Source of the DNA: Apiotrichum sp. Y4204
Lineage: Eukaryota > Basidiomycota > Tremellomycetes > Trichosporonales > Trichosporonaceae
Assembly: GCA_025531455.1 (NCBI GenBank)
Contig: JAMYHL010000028.1
Span: 1 to 64,000 of the forward strand
Direction: 5' to 3'
DNA length: 64,000 nt
The notes under the pieces: model-generated
What the model saw: only the letters and a program-made list of their open reading frames with translations
What the model was told of the DNA's origin: nothing
Database searches by the model: none
Translations under genes and position numbers: made by a program
Shown here: in pieces, positions 41,392 through 51,307 of the stretch
Layout of the letters: each line of letters begins with the position of its first letter
Numbering within the stretch: the first letter of the stretch is position 1

Positions 41392-42182
41392 GTCGGAGCA
41401 GATGTGGGAGTATCAATTCGGCCGTAACAGAACAGAGAGATAAGAAGAAAAGTGTCGGGGAGCGATAACCTCTGGATATCGCGATTGCACTACTCGGTCC
41501 ACGACAGCCGTTCCCTCTCCACTCGGACTAATGAATGCCTTCATTAATATGTGTGTGCTCCATTGGGCTGTTAATCGAGTGTGTGCGAATCATCGGAGCG
41601 CGGGTAGCAACGCGCAGGGCATCCGCGATCTTGGCGCTGGGTAGTACAAAAGACAGGCACGGCGTGGAGAACCCGATGGAGTCTGTACAAAACAGAGTTG
41701 AACCGCGCGACTGCTTCCAGGGTATTTTCCGGGTGCTGCGCGGCGGAAGTCACCGAAATCGGTCACCATGCAACCTTACATCGGCCGCGATGCCGAGCGT
41801 CTCGGCGCTGCTGGCCAACCAGGGATATGGCTCAGGTCATGGATCTCGTATCAAAAAGGCCGCAATAGAGTGAGACCTTATCGATAAGCGATTCTCATTC
41901 GTCAACCAACGAGATCAGTCCTCTGCAGACGTGTCCTTATTTTTTCGGAAGCCTGTGCACCCCATGTATCGTGCTGCAACAGCCTGTCCGAGATGACACA
42001 GACACCCTCGTGCACAAGTATGTATATTCGGAGGGGGTGATATGGAGGCGCCTCTAGCGTTCCCATTAGTGCAGTTTCATTCCCCACACTCCGAACAAAA
42101 CAGCCGTTATCTGACATCCACCCCGACCACCGACGCCACAGCACGAAGCCAAGACTCTGAAAACCACGGTTTATGAGACACA
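41392..42182. promoter_or_regulatory. Shared divergent promoter, copper transporter and metalloreductase
   Basis: The 791 bp between the two start codons contain GATA motifs at 41438 (AGATAAG), 41463 (CGATAAC), the 12-bp palindrome CTTATCGATAAG at 41877-41888 (two inverted GATAAG) and 42106-42112 (AGATAAC on the minus strand). GATA factors such as Sre1/Urbs1/Cir1 regulate iron uptake genes in fungi. No clear Mac1/Cuf1 TTTGCTC site was noticed. Confidence 0.5.
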
Positions 42183-43940
42183 ATGGCGACGACGCTGCCA
42201 GACCTCAAAGAGTTCCACATCCAGGACTTTGGGTCAGCGTCCCAGGTGGAGCCACACTGGGGCTATGCCGACCGCGTCGTGCCCTGCACCAACGACCCCG
42301 GCTCCTGTGCCTACCTCGACCTAGTGTACGGCGCACATGATCGGGGCATGTTGTACACCGGGATCATGTATGCCGTGCTCGGTGGTTTGCTGTTGCTCTG
42401 GGCGGTTTGGGCACGGTGGGCGGCGCCATCTCGGGTAGCCCGCACAGCTTCCGCGTTCGTCCGTCGGTACACCCTCGGCGAGCCTCGCTCCCTGCGATGG
42501 ATCTTTGGCCGCGTCACCCGCCTCCAGGTCATCCTCCTGGCCGCCATCTCCGCCTATCTCCTCGTCTTCTCGTTCGTAGGGATGGAGTACCGGAAATGGG
42601 TAACGCCAGTGAAGAAGATGCCTGGGGTGTACAACACGCGTACCACGTTGGGGCCGTTTGCCGACCGTGTCGGTGTACTCGCCTACGCCCTCACGCCGAT
42701 AACAGTCCTGCTCTCGTCCCGCGAGTCGCTCCTCTCCGCCATAACCGGCATTCCATACCAGCACTTCAACTTCCTGCACCGGTGGTTTGGCCATATCATT
42801 ATGCTCCAGAGCGTCGTGCACACCGTCGGCTGGCTCATCGTCGAGGTCAAGCTGTACCAACCCCAACCGTCCGTCGCCAACGAATGGATCAAGCAGCTGT
42901 ACATGATCTGGGGAGTTGTCGCCTTTATCTTCATCCTCATTCTCTGGGCACTCGCCACGCCGTGGGCGCGCCGCGCCTTCGGCTACGAGTTCTTTCGGAA
43001 ATCGCACTGGGTCCTCGCGACGCTCTACATCGGCGCGTGCTGGGGCCACTGGGCGCAGCTCAAGTGCTTCATGATCCCGTCTCTTGTGCTGTGGTTCTTT
43101 GACCGCGGCGTTCGCCTCCTTCGCACAGCTCTGATTCACTACCGCGTAATCGGAAGTGGTCACGGGGCATTCACTTCGTTCCCGGCCAGGATCACGCACT
43201 TTGACCAGGTCGTGCGCCTCGACGTCACCATCCCTCGGCCATTTACGTGGACCGTCGGACAGCACTACTACCTCACCTTCGCCAAGCTGTCCATCTGGCA
43301 GTCCCACCCGTTCACGCCGCTCTCCCTTCCGGGTGAGACCCAGTCGTACATTCTCCGCGCGAAAAACGGCGAGACCAGGAAACTCTGCCAACTGGACACC
43401 GACACCACCCCCGTCATCCTCACAGGCCCGTACGGCAGCGATATCGTACGCAGCCTCGAGCCCACCACCAACGTCTTCTGCATCGCGGGAGGGACGGGAA
43501 TCACGTTCGTCCTTCCCGTCCTCCTCCTCCTGGCGAGGCTGCAGCCCAAGGCGCACGTCCAGCTCCTCTGGGTAATCCGGCATTCGCGGGATACCGAGTG
43601 GATATCACCCGAGCTGGCCGTCCTCACCGCATGCCCCCACATCAGCGTCACGATCCACGCGACCCGCGACCGCAACGCGTCCCCCGACGAGGAAGAGTGG
43701 ACCGTGCAGGCGGACAAGGAGTCGTCCGTGGCGTCGGCTGCTGGCCGCCCCGACCTCCATCGCGCCATCGACGCGTTCCTCAAGCGCGTCGCGGGCCCGT
43801 CGCGCGTGTACGTCAGCGGGCCGCAGGGCATGGTCACTGCCGTGAGGGAAAAGGTCGCGGCTGCGAACCAGGCCAGTCGGGTGTGGCGCGGTGAGGAAGA
43901 GCATGATGTCGAGCTCGTGTTTGATGAGCGGCTGGATTAG
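42183..43940 (+). CDS. Ferric/cupric reductase (FRE family) transmembrane flavocytochrome
   Basis: A single 585-residue exon. It has an N-terminal extracytosolic part, a first span at about 58-80, then the ferric reductase membrane core with heme-ligand histidines in HRWFGH and VVHTVGW (about 200-222) and in KSHW and WGHW (about 280-300). The cytosolic half has the FAD-binding HPFTPLSLP motif (about 379) and NADPH-binding segments GPYGSD, IAGGTGITFVLP and VYVSGPQGM. The reaction is transfer of electrons from NADPH to extracellular Fe(III) or Cu(II). Divergent pairing with a Ctr copper transporter suggests a joint role in copper (and through it iron) uptake. The lack of introns stands out in this intron-rich region. 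Confidence 0.93.
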   Translation: MATTLPDLKEFHIQDFGSASQVEPHWGYADRVVPCTNDPGSCAYLDLVYGAHDRGMLYTGIMYAVLGGLLLLWAVWARWAAPSRVARTASAFVRRYTLGEPRSLRWIFGRVTRLQVILLAAISAYLLVFSFVGMEYRKWVTPVKKMPGVYNTRTTLGPFADRVGVLAYALTPITVLLSSRESLLSAITGIPYQHFNFLHRWFGHIIMLQSVVHTVGWLIVEVKLYQPQPSVANEWIKQLYMIWGVVAFIFILILWALATPWARRAFGYEFFRKSHWVLATLYIGACWGHWAQLKCFMIPSLVLWFFDRGVRLLRTALIHYRVIGSGHGAFTSFPARITHFDQVVRLDVTIPRPFTWTVGQHYYLTFAKLSIWQSHPFTPLSLPGETQSYILRAKNGETRKLCQLDTDTTPVILTGPYGSDIVRSLEPTTNVFCIAGGTGITFVLPVLLLLARLQPKAHVQLLWVIRHSRDTEWISPELAVLTACPHISVTIHATRDRNASPDEEEWTVQADKESSVASAAGRPDLHRAIDAFLKRVAGPSRVYVSGPQGMVTAVREKVAAANQASRVWRGEEEHDVELVFDERLD

Positions 43941-45241
43941 GATACTGCAGTTTTTGTTGTTCTGTCAGGATGCATGTTTGTTAGCGAGAGAAACGCTTTG
44001 CTATTGTCCTTTGGAGGTGCTAGGTCGTACGCAGGAAGGGCCCAGACATATAGTCGAGCACAACAGGTTGGCCCCTGGTTATTGTTTCTGGAGCCTCTGG
44101 GAAGTACCAGCTCGTACGCAAGCAAGAGTCCAGACAAGATCTTGAGCTCCGCACAACAGGTCAAGGTACAGGCCACAAGTGCCAAAGAGGTGGCTGGAGG
44201 GGAGGGTTTCGGCAAATCCGTCATATCTCATGGACAAAGAGCTCCGCCAACGTCCTCAATGTTCTCGGGGTCCAACGACCTGCTCAAAGTACACCAGCCG
44301 CCATCGGAAGTGCCTCTCGAATCGAGACCCACCGGGCACAGGGCGCCATCATCTCGTTCCCAGGACCGGGATGTTGGGGCCGTTCCTTGAGCCTGACACG
44401 TCATCGTGAAGCAGGCCGACACTCTGCTTATAATGTCACAAGATCTGCCTAACCTACCAACGGGAAGACCCAGCGTTTTCCGACTTGGGCTAGTGGATTG
44501 TGGAGATGTGGGGGAAAGGGGGTGGGATACGCACTCCAATGTCCTGGGGACTAGCGGGGAGTCGTGGTACGAAGCCTCTCTGATGACGCGTTAGAGTTCG
44601 AAACGCGTCGAGTGGGGCTGAAACACTCTACTGGATGGGTGCTGCACAGGCTCATCCTCGCCAGTAGTGGGACGGTAACGCTCAGGAGTGGGTAATTACA
44701 TCCTCTGATGCTGACGTCTTATACAGTTGCGGCTGAACTGCGTAGTCCGTATTAGCTCACCATTCTATCTTGCGGGAACATGGCCAGCACCCTAGAGCCA
44801 GGGTTACCTGTCGTGTCGCTATCGGCTCCATTGTGCATTCAATCGGTCAAACAGGAAAACAGGCGCACCGTTACACACCTAACCCACGGCCATTCACTAC
44901 TTGGGCTGGCTCCACACATCCATCTCCTGGGTGGCGCAACTCTGAACTTGACTGTGATGGTTCCAGTGCGCACCAGGGCAGCGGTGGTCAAGGCCGAGAG
45001 TAGGAAAGCGGACGGAGTAGACGCCATCGAATCACTTTCGGGAAGCGATATCAAACCTTGCCTCTCGTTTGCTTTATGCTCTGCTCAGGCGATGTGTTTG
45101 AAACGATGAATGTGTTACATATTCCTACAAGCAGACTCCACCCTGTGGATTTTAGTCTAACGTCGATTGTTCGTCACAGAGATAGAATCGTAAGCTTATG
45201 GGGTACACGGTGCTACTCGACACAGTCGGGCTGGCATACCC
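43941..45241. other. Intergenic, no gene seen
   Basis: 1.3 kb downstream of two converging genes (metalloreductase and AhpC/TSA-like protein 1). A partly repeated segment occurs: two similar blocks around 44030-44070 and 44105-44165 (GGGAAGTACC and TCGAGCACAACAGGT versus TTGAGCTCCGCACAACAGGT). No coding sequence recognised. Confidence 0.4.
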
Positions 45242-47614
45242 TCAGTTGACCGCACTGGGCGGGGGTGGGACAAAAAGGTGGGACAGGCGACCACGCCGGC
45301 TAGGGCGGCGAGTGACCGAGGCGGCGTACTGTTGCTGGACAACCGCCTTGAACTCGGATGCAGACGCGGTCCAGAAGTCTTGGGGGCCGATCTGGTGGCA
45401 TCGCCCTTCGGTTGGAGGTGCGGCGTCATACGGCGACAGCTGGGAGTAGCAGGACAAGCGGTCCAGACACTCTGAGCTCTCGAGGTACTCGGCGAGCAGG
45501 CGGTACAGCGCCATGTCGCGCGGCTGGTTGCCGTAGTCCGAGCTGACTTCGCTGACTGGGCGCGGCCGACGGTGATAAGCCGTGCTCGTTCCGCTCAGTG
45601 GCCGCTGCTGCGGGTAACGGTCGTCGTCGCTGTGGCTCTGAATGTTGCTGATGCGGAGGTGGCGGTTGGACGTCGGGCTCGCGGATCGCGCAAGCGGCGC
45701 AGTTGGAGTGAATTCAGGTTGGCTGATTGTTACTGTCGGGACGCTTGGAATGGGGTCGCTGTGCAGCTGAGACTGAAGGCCTCGCATTTGTTTGTCGGCG
45801 GCGGGGTTCACAGGATGAGATGACCGGCACTTGGCTCCCTTTAGCGGCATGAGACACCCAGCGGCGCGGGCGACCTCGACGGCGGGCATGTAATCTACAG
45901 GGTAAGCGATATGGGCGACACTGGCAAAAGGGTCAAAGCACTCACCCCGCGAGTGCCCCATACGATGGATAAACTCGCACCTGTTCCCGGGTCCAAGGAC
46001 AACCGCGCCTCCCAGTTGGTTGAGACTGCCACCACCCATGCCCTGCGGGAAGTGGAACATGCCGCGGAAGAAGCCTTGTGCCATCTGGAGCGGTAGCTTG
46101 GGCTGGTTGTACTTGCTCTTGAGGCTTTCGGGTCCCATGTCGACGGCGGTGCGGAAGTTGAGCAGCGAGTACAGGCCGCGGTCGGGGTCCGAGAATATGG
46201 GAAAGGGGCACTTGAGGGTTTTGCGGAAGCCCCGGATGCCGTCTCGGTGGCCGTTGGCGACGATCGCGACGGATACATTTGCCTGCTCCAGCGCAAGCAA
46301 GTCGAGCTTGTTGATCGAAGAGCGGATGTAGTCCTGGCATGGACCGCAAAAGAAGACACGGACGAAGAAGACAATGAGACGCGGTGGAGGACCACTAGGA
46401 TTCCGTTTCCTCGTCGGATACAGGCAGCCGAACGGGACGCGCACCCCGTCCTCTGCATAAATCCCGTAGCTTAGAGCTTCGGCCGTAACCTCTCGTGAGG
46501 GGAGTTCCGAGAGCGTAGCGTTCTTAGCTGAGCGGCTGGCACGAGTCGCCCGTCCTCGACTGGTCACCCGGCTGATTCGGCTGAAACGGTTGCTGCGCGT
46601 CGACGTCGTGGAGGATTGGCGCGACTCCTTCGCAGTGAGTGGCACTGCCTCAAATGGCGGGGTGTTTGGGTAGGGGTAGGTTGCAGGCGACATGGGCACT
46701 TGCGATTCCTTGGACGCCGTCGAGCGAGTTGAGCTTGTGCATGCAGAAGCACTGGTGGACGCGGACATGGATCGGGACATGGGGGGGACGGGCGTGGGGC
46801 AGGCCGTTGATTGAGAGTAGACAGAATCCACCTCGAAAACGGTCGAGGGGGTTTGGACCAGTGGCGGGCGGGGCAGTGGCCTGGTTGGCGGCGGCCGAGG
46901 TAGCGAAAGCGTTGGATGTGTGGCTGATCGGACATGGCGCGAGGGAGAGTCCGGCGGCGCCCGTTGCGCACTGGTCGAGGTGTAGCTCCACGGCATGGAT
47001 GGGGCCCGCTGTGTACGAGCTGAAGTACTAACGGGACCGAGTCCTCGCAATGGAGACTTTGGCGGGGGCATAGGTGGTAACACAATCTGCGGTGGCCCGT
47101 TCATGAACGACTGGTTTGTCTGTGGCAGTGAGTGACACCGCGAGATGTAGTTGGCGCCGCCTTGCTGTGTGACATGGTAGCTGCTCGAAGGCTGCGGTGG
47201 GACGCCATCCAACAGTGATCGTGAGCGGTTTGGAAGTCGGTAAGGCGAGCGAGGTGTGCTGGGGGCATGGTCAAGTGGAGAGTGAGGTGCCACTTGCGCG
47301 ACTTGAGGCGATTCGACGGACGTAGGAGAAGCCGGAGCAAGATCGAATGCGGAGCGGCCAAAGCGCGAGATGTGACGCGCATATTGGAACTCGGCGATGT
47401 GCTCCTCCTCGTCTGTCCACGCGTCGCTCTCGTCCTCGCTCTCATCCCGCGGCGCGGGGACGATGGCGAGCGGCGGGTGGTTGCCGAACGTCGAGGTTGA
47501 CCAGCGCTGTCCACAAAGGTCCCTCTTCGCGCTGATCGGGCTTAGGGATGGTCCAGCCGCTTCAGAGTCAAACTGCAGCAGCTCCTCGACAGCGTGGCCG
47601 GCATAAGACGACAT
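45242..47614 (-). CDS. AhpC/TSA-like (PRXL2/FAM213-type) protein 1 with long disordered extension
   Basis: The start is set at 47614, since the frame upstream begins with a non-ATG codon. The first 420 residues are Ser/Pro/Arg-rich and disordered. The thioredoxin-like domain follows, with the redox-type motif FFCGPCQDY and downstream RGFRKTLKCPFPIFSDPDRGLYSLL and CEFIHRMGHSR, typical of the AhpC-TSA_2 family. A 51-nt intron (45895-45945, GTGAGT...CCTGTAG) lies after the HRMGHSR segment. Its length is a multiple of three and has no stop, so the frame can be read either way; the paralogue at 51.3-53.6 kb has an intron at the same place, which supports splicing (773 residues). The C-terminal 200 residues are again low complexity. 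Reduction of peroxides or disulfides is possible but unproven. Confidence 0.8.
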   Translation of the reverse strand: MSSYAGHAVEELLQFDSEAAGPSLSPISAKRDLCGQRWSTSTFGNHPPLAIVPAPRDESEDESDAWTDEEEHIAEFQYARHISRFGRSAFDLAPASPTSVESPQVAQVAPHSPLDHAPSTPRSPYRLPNRSRSLLDGVPPQPSSSYHVTQQGGANYISRCHSLPQTNQSFMNGPPQIVLPPMPPPKSPLRGLGPVSTSARTQRAPSMPWSYTSTSAQRAPPDSPSRHVRSATHPTLSLPRPPPTRPLPRPPLVQTPSTVFEVDSVYSQSTACPTPVPPMSRSMSASTSASACTSSTRSTASKESQVPMSPATYPYPNTPPFEAVPLTAKESRQSSTTSTRSNRFSRISRVTSRGRATRASRSAKNATLSELPSREVTAEALSYGIYAEDGVRVPFGCLYPTRKRNPSGPPPRLIVFFVRVFFCGPCQDYIRSSINKLDLLALEQANVSVAIVANGHRDGIRGFRKTLKCPFPIFSDPDRGLYSLLNFRTAVDMGPESLKSKYNQPKLPLQMAQGFFRGMFHFPQGMGGGSLNQLGGAVVLGPGNRCEFIHRMGHSRGECFDPFASVAHIAYPVDYMPAVEVARAAGCLMPLKGAKCRSSHPVNPAADKQMRGLQSQLHSDPIPSVPTVTISQPEFTPTAPLARSASPTSNRHLRISNIQSHSDDDRYPQQRPLSGTSTAYHRRPRPVSEVSSDYGNQPRDMALYRLLAEYLESSECLDRLSCYSQLSPYDAAPPTEGRCHQIGPQDFWTASASEFKAVVQQQYAASVTRRPSRRGRLSHLFVPPPPSAVN

Positions 47615-49826
47615 TGCCGATGATCGATAATGAAATGACCGCAATGGGAAACTGGATACGAGGAATGTGTTGTTATCCCAGCAGGAGACGTGTTTCTGGG
47701 AGGTGCGGTCGCTGTAGTCTGCGTCGAGCAGATATGTAAGAATGAGCGAAGATGAGGAATGGTCTGTTCACAACTGCAGTATACGAGTCATCGATAATGT
47801 ATCGCGATGGCATACACTGTTCTGGGCCAGATAGCACCAGCACCAAGCGTTGCCGGCCAGCGGTATTGGGTACCTTCTGATGTTGGGTACCATCTGACCG
47901 CCTCCTCAGGCATTCTCCATGACCTAAACTGCGGCGTGCAGAGCCTTCGCGTTGCTTCGCGCTTGCTCACCGTCGCTTTCCTCTGCTTTCATCCCTTTCC
48001 TTTCACCTGTAACATCAAGGACCACGAAGACTGCCGTCAATGGCATCAGGGCTCAGGCGTCAATGTAGTGTGAAGAGCGAGATGACTTTACGCCATAGGG
48101 GTCTCAACCTTGTGCCTAATACGACGCTGCATACCTACTACACCGGACTCAACGCTTTGGGGTTGTTCTGGAGAGCTCAGCGGACCGACGACTGCAGTAG
48201 CAGCAGGGCCGGGCAGCGAGCGGCACGAAAACAACAGTCGGCGGCCCTGCATAGAACACGTCCATCCCTGTCGGCCGAGCCAACTTCTGAGGGTGGGAGG
48301 GGCTAGAAAGCACCTCCAGGACGGTCTGTTTCACGAACGACAGCGTAGAAAGCATAATCGATACCAGCTGACTGGCGCCGAGACACAGTTCCTGGGCGTC
48401 TGGCGAGCCGCAGCTAGAGTCGTAACTTTCGTAAAATAGGCTCTGGAACGGAGGGCTGGACTGGGCCAACGGCGCGGTATAACCCCACATCGCCCAAGGA
48501 ACCGCAGTGGGATGTGGAGCTGCCCACCATCCTGCACTCGCGCGCACATCGCATGCTCCATGCTGCAAGCTCTGTAGTGTTCCGGTGTGTCGGTGAACGA
48601 GTACCGACTCGGCGGGCATATAACTACAGCGCCATGTCGGCATCGCAACGGCATACCCCGCGCCCCAAAGGCATTTTGGCGGTCTACACGCGACCCGCGT
48701 ACTGGCTACGTGGCTGACATGCAGACTGCAAACCTCGGTATCTCCGTAAACCTGGTGCCGCGCGCTGGGATCTGTGCGCATCTCAGTTCGAGACCTCGGC
48801 AACATTATGGCAGAGTGTGCCGTTCCTTCCGCCTCGGAAGGACCTTGGTGACGTGGTCACTGGCGACGACCACCATTTCGGTGACTTGCCGCAGGCGCCG
48901 TGTAACCAGATCGTGAGAAATACCGGTGCCTCTATGGTATTGTCCGTGCCGGAGAGGCTCTGATACCCGATGCCCTGTTTCTCAATGGTCGCCCTCTCAG
49001 TTACTGGTGGATCAGTTAGTTGCCAGCTGACGATACAACAATGGTCGCGCGGGGCCGTCAGCTACGCGCTACGGACTGCGCGCGATGGAAAACTACGTAA
49101 GAATATCGGGCTGGCCAGCATCATTTCGGGTTTCGGTGCACAACAAAAGAGCAAGCAGAGGGGAGAGGCACAAACAAGTACGAGAAGTGCTCATGAACAA
49201 AAACTCGATATAGGAGCCCATGGCCAGATGCTGCCCCACACAGAGCCCTCGAATCCAAATGATTGTTACCCAATAGTGCCTTGGCACGACATCGATATGG
49301 TGGGGCGAGACCAACCGATGGGCCGTGGGCTGTGGGTGGTCGACAAATGTGTTTGGCAACATAAGGCTCGTCGAACAGCACTTTGCACATTGAGAGGTGG
49401 GATGCCTTCCGTCAGGACCCGTAACAAGCAGTGCCGGTCCGCTGGAAAGTCGAGGAACCCGCCGCATGTACGTTGAGACTCTGTGTCAGTACAAGTATCG
49501 CATTCTGATTCTTCAGCAGCCTCCAGCGAAGTACCATGGCAAGAACAGCACATCTAACAAGCTCCGCAATCTGCGGACTTCTATATGTTTCCGTCGTGCT
49601 TTGGGGGGCAACGAGATAACGTCCACCAGGTGAGATTCAGGGAGGTGAGACCTTCGCTGAAGCGGAGCCTCTGTGCCGGAGCATCGCCCATACTTGCTTG
49701 CAGAGAGACATCACATGCAATTAGACATGGCCAGTCAATGAAACGGACAGCTCAACTCTTGGCGCTCCGCATCCATACTAAACACAGCTGCATGCTCCAA
49801 TCTCCCAAAGTTCCACTGTCATTTCT
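47615..49826. other. Intergenic, no gene seen
   Basis: 2.2 kb between the first AhpC/TSA-like gene and the Gfa-domain gene. Open frames up to 218 codons exist (48149-48805, minus strand), but they show no recognisable domain or splice structure. Confidence 0.4.
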
Positions 49827-50578
49827 CTACTTCTTCCACTCGGCCGAGTCGGGTCCGCGAGTGTACTGCGGGTGGTCGCTCTTGGGCCTGGGTTGTCAGC
49901 ACTGTGTACCTGCCCCGCCAACAACAGACACTCACATGGGCTCGTAGAGGCGGTTGCCGTTCTCGCAGAAGACCTCACGGCCGACCTTGAGGTGGTCCCT
50001 TTCATCGAGAGTTCCGGCCTGGTGTGAGTCTCGAGCATCAGGGTAAAAGATAGCAATGGAACAAGTACATGGCGCAAAATGAGCCGTGCACCTATCAGTG
50101 GCTCTCTTACGTCTCATAACGAAACGTACCTTGACGATGCTCAAGCCAGGGGCGGATCCGGGCTCGGAGAAGAGCGAGGTCCCGCACTCGCCGCAGAACT
50201 TGCGCTTCATCTCCTTGCCTGCCAGTCAGCCTTCCTGCACTCATCACCTCCGGGCGCCGACGTACCAGAGCCGCACTTGGTGTCGACAAAGACCTTGGGC
50301 GTGCCCTTGATGACACGGATCTTGGGCGTGTCGGTGCGGAGGTTCTGCGTCCTAGTGAAGCGATCAGCATCATCCCCAGCATACCTGTCCAGTACTCACG
50401 AGCCAGAGGAGATGGTCTTGCAGCCGTGGCAGTAGCACACTGAGACGCCCTGCAGCTCGTCGTCCACCTCGTACTTGATCGCACCTGTCGTCAGTTGTGG
50501 TCTGAACTGCGTGGATCCCGCCAGTGTGGTGGAGTACTTACCGCAGTAGCAACCACCAGTAGCAGGGACCTTGGGCAT
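49827..50578 (-). CDS. Gfa-domain (glutathione-dependent formaldehyde-activating enzyme-like) protein, 6 exons
   Basis: Exons 50578-50542, 50484-50400, 50351-50266, 50218-50130, 50018-49936 and 49887-49827 sum to 441 nt, 146 residues, with every junction in phase. The zinc-binding cysteines of the Gfa/CENP-V fold are all present: GGCYCG near residue 10, VCYCHGC, and FCGECGTSLF; these are followed by the AGTLDE and REVFCENGNRLYEP segments. Members are putative carbon-sulfur lyases or glutathione adduct carriers; the true substrate is usually unknown. It lies between the two AhpC/TSA-like paralogues on the same strand. The very small exons (37-89 nt) hide this gene from simple frame scanning. 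Confidence 0.85.
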
Positions 50579-51307
50579 CTTGGAAAGTTGGCGTGAGTTG
50601 AGAGAGGTGGAGAGAGATGGGATGCACGGAGTCGTGAGGTGAGTAAATGCAAGAAGACGAGATATGCACCGAGGTATGGCCCTCAACTGCTCATCGTTGC
50701 GGCTGTTGTCGAACGGGAAGGGAGGCGCATAAACCAAGCCGTGTCCACTGCCCCGTCGGCGGTCACCGCGACTTGGCAGCGGTTTATCCACCATCGCCTC
50801 GCTTATCCAGCTATCCAGAGCTGTCTCCACATGGCCCCGCAAGTCCGGGAATGGTCCGCGGCTATGCTCGGCGTCATCACTTCGATGTAGATGCATGCAT
50901 GGTCCGCGCGTGAATGCATCTTCCAGCAATATCATCTCCGGACATTTGGGGTCTCGGCTTTCGGCCTTGTGTCGTCCGGCAATCAACATCCTTATCTCCA
51001 GTGCGTCCCTGGGTGAACGCCGAGTTTGGAAACCCACCACCGTACAAACTGTACCGTACATGCATGGACCACAACGCCAGTAGTAATAAATACAACGCAC
51101 TGATGCGCGATGCTGTTCACCTGTTGTCAGACTTGGAGACAGCATGGCAATGCAATCAAACGCGTTCAAAAGCGCCATCGACTGATCTACTCACAGCACC
51201 TCTGCAGAATCGCTTCAGCCACAACCCGGGTCGCAACATCTGGCATAACGATTCATAATTGACATTATTGACATACACGACGTTATATAGTGCCCCAGTC
51301 AAGCCGA
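50579..51307. other. Intergenic, no gene seen
   Basis: Between the Gfa gene start and the end of the second AhpC/TSA-like gene on the same strand. No conserved coding sequence recognised; it should hold the Gfa gene promoter. Confidence 0.4.

Noticed and set aside
42321..43583. 420-codon minus-strand frame opposite the metalloreductase
   Set aside because: It is a shadow of the conserved plus-strand gene; its Arg/Glu/Gly/Asp-rich composition is a by-product of the coding strand's third-position bias.
48149..48805. 218-codon minus-strand frame in the intergenic region
   Set aside because: No domain, no splice partners and no homology that I recognise. Composition is that of chance translation of GC-rich DNA.
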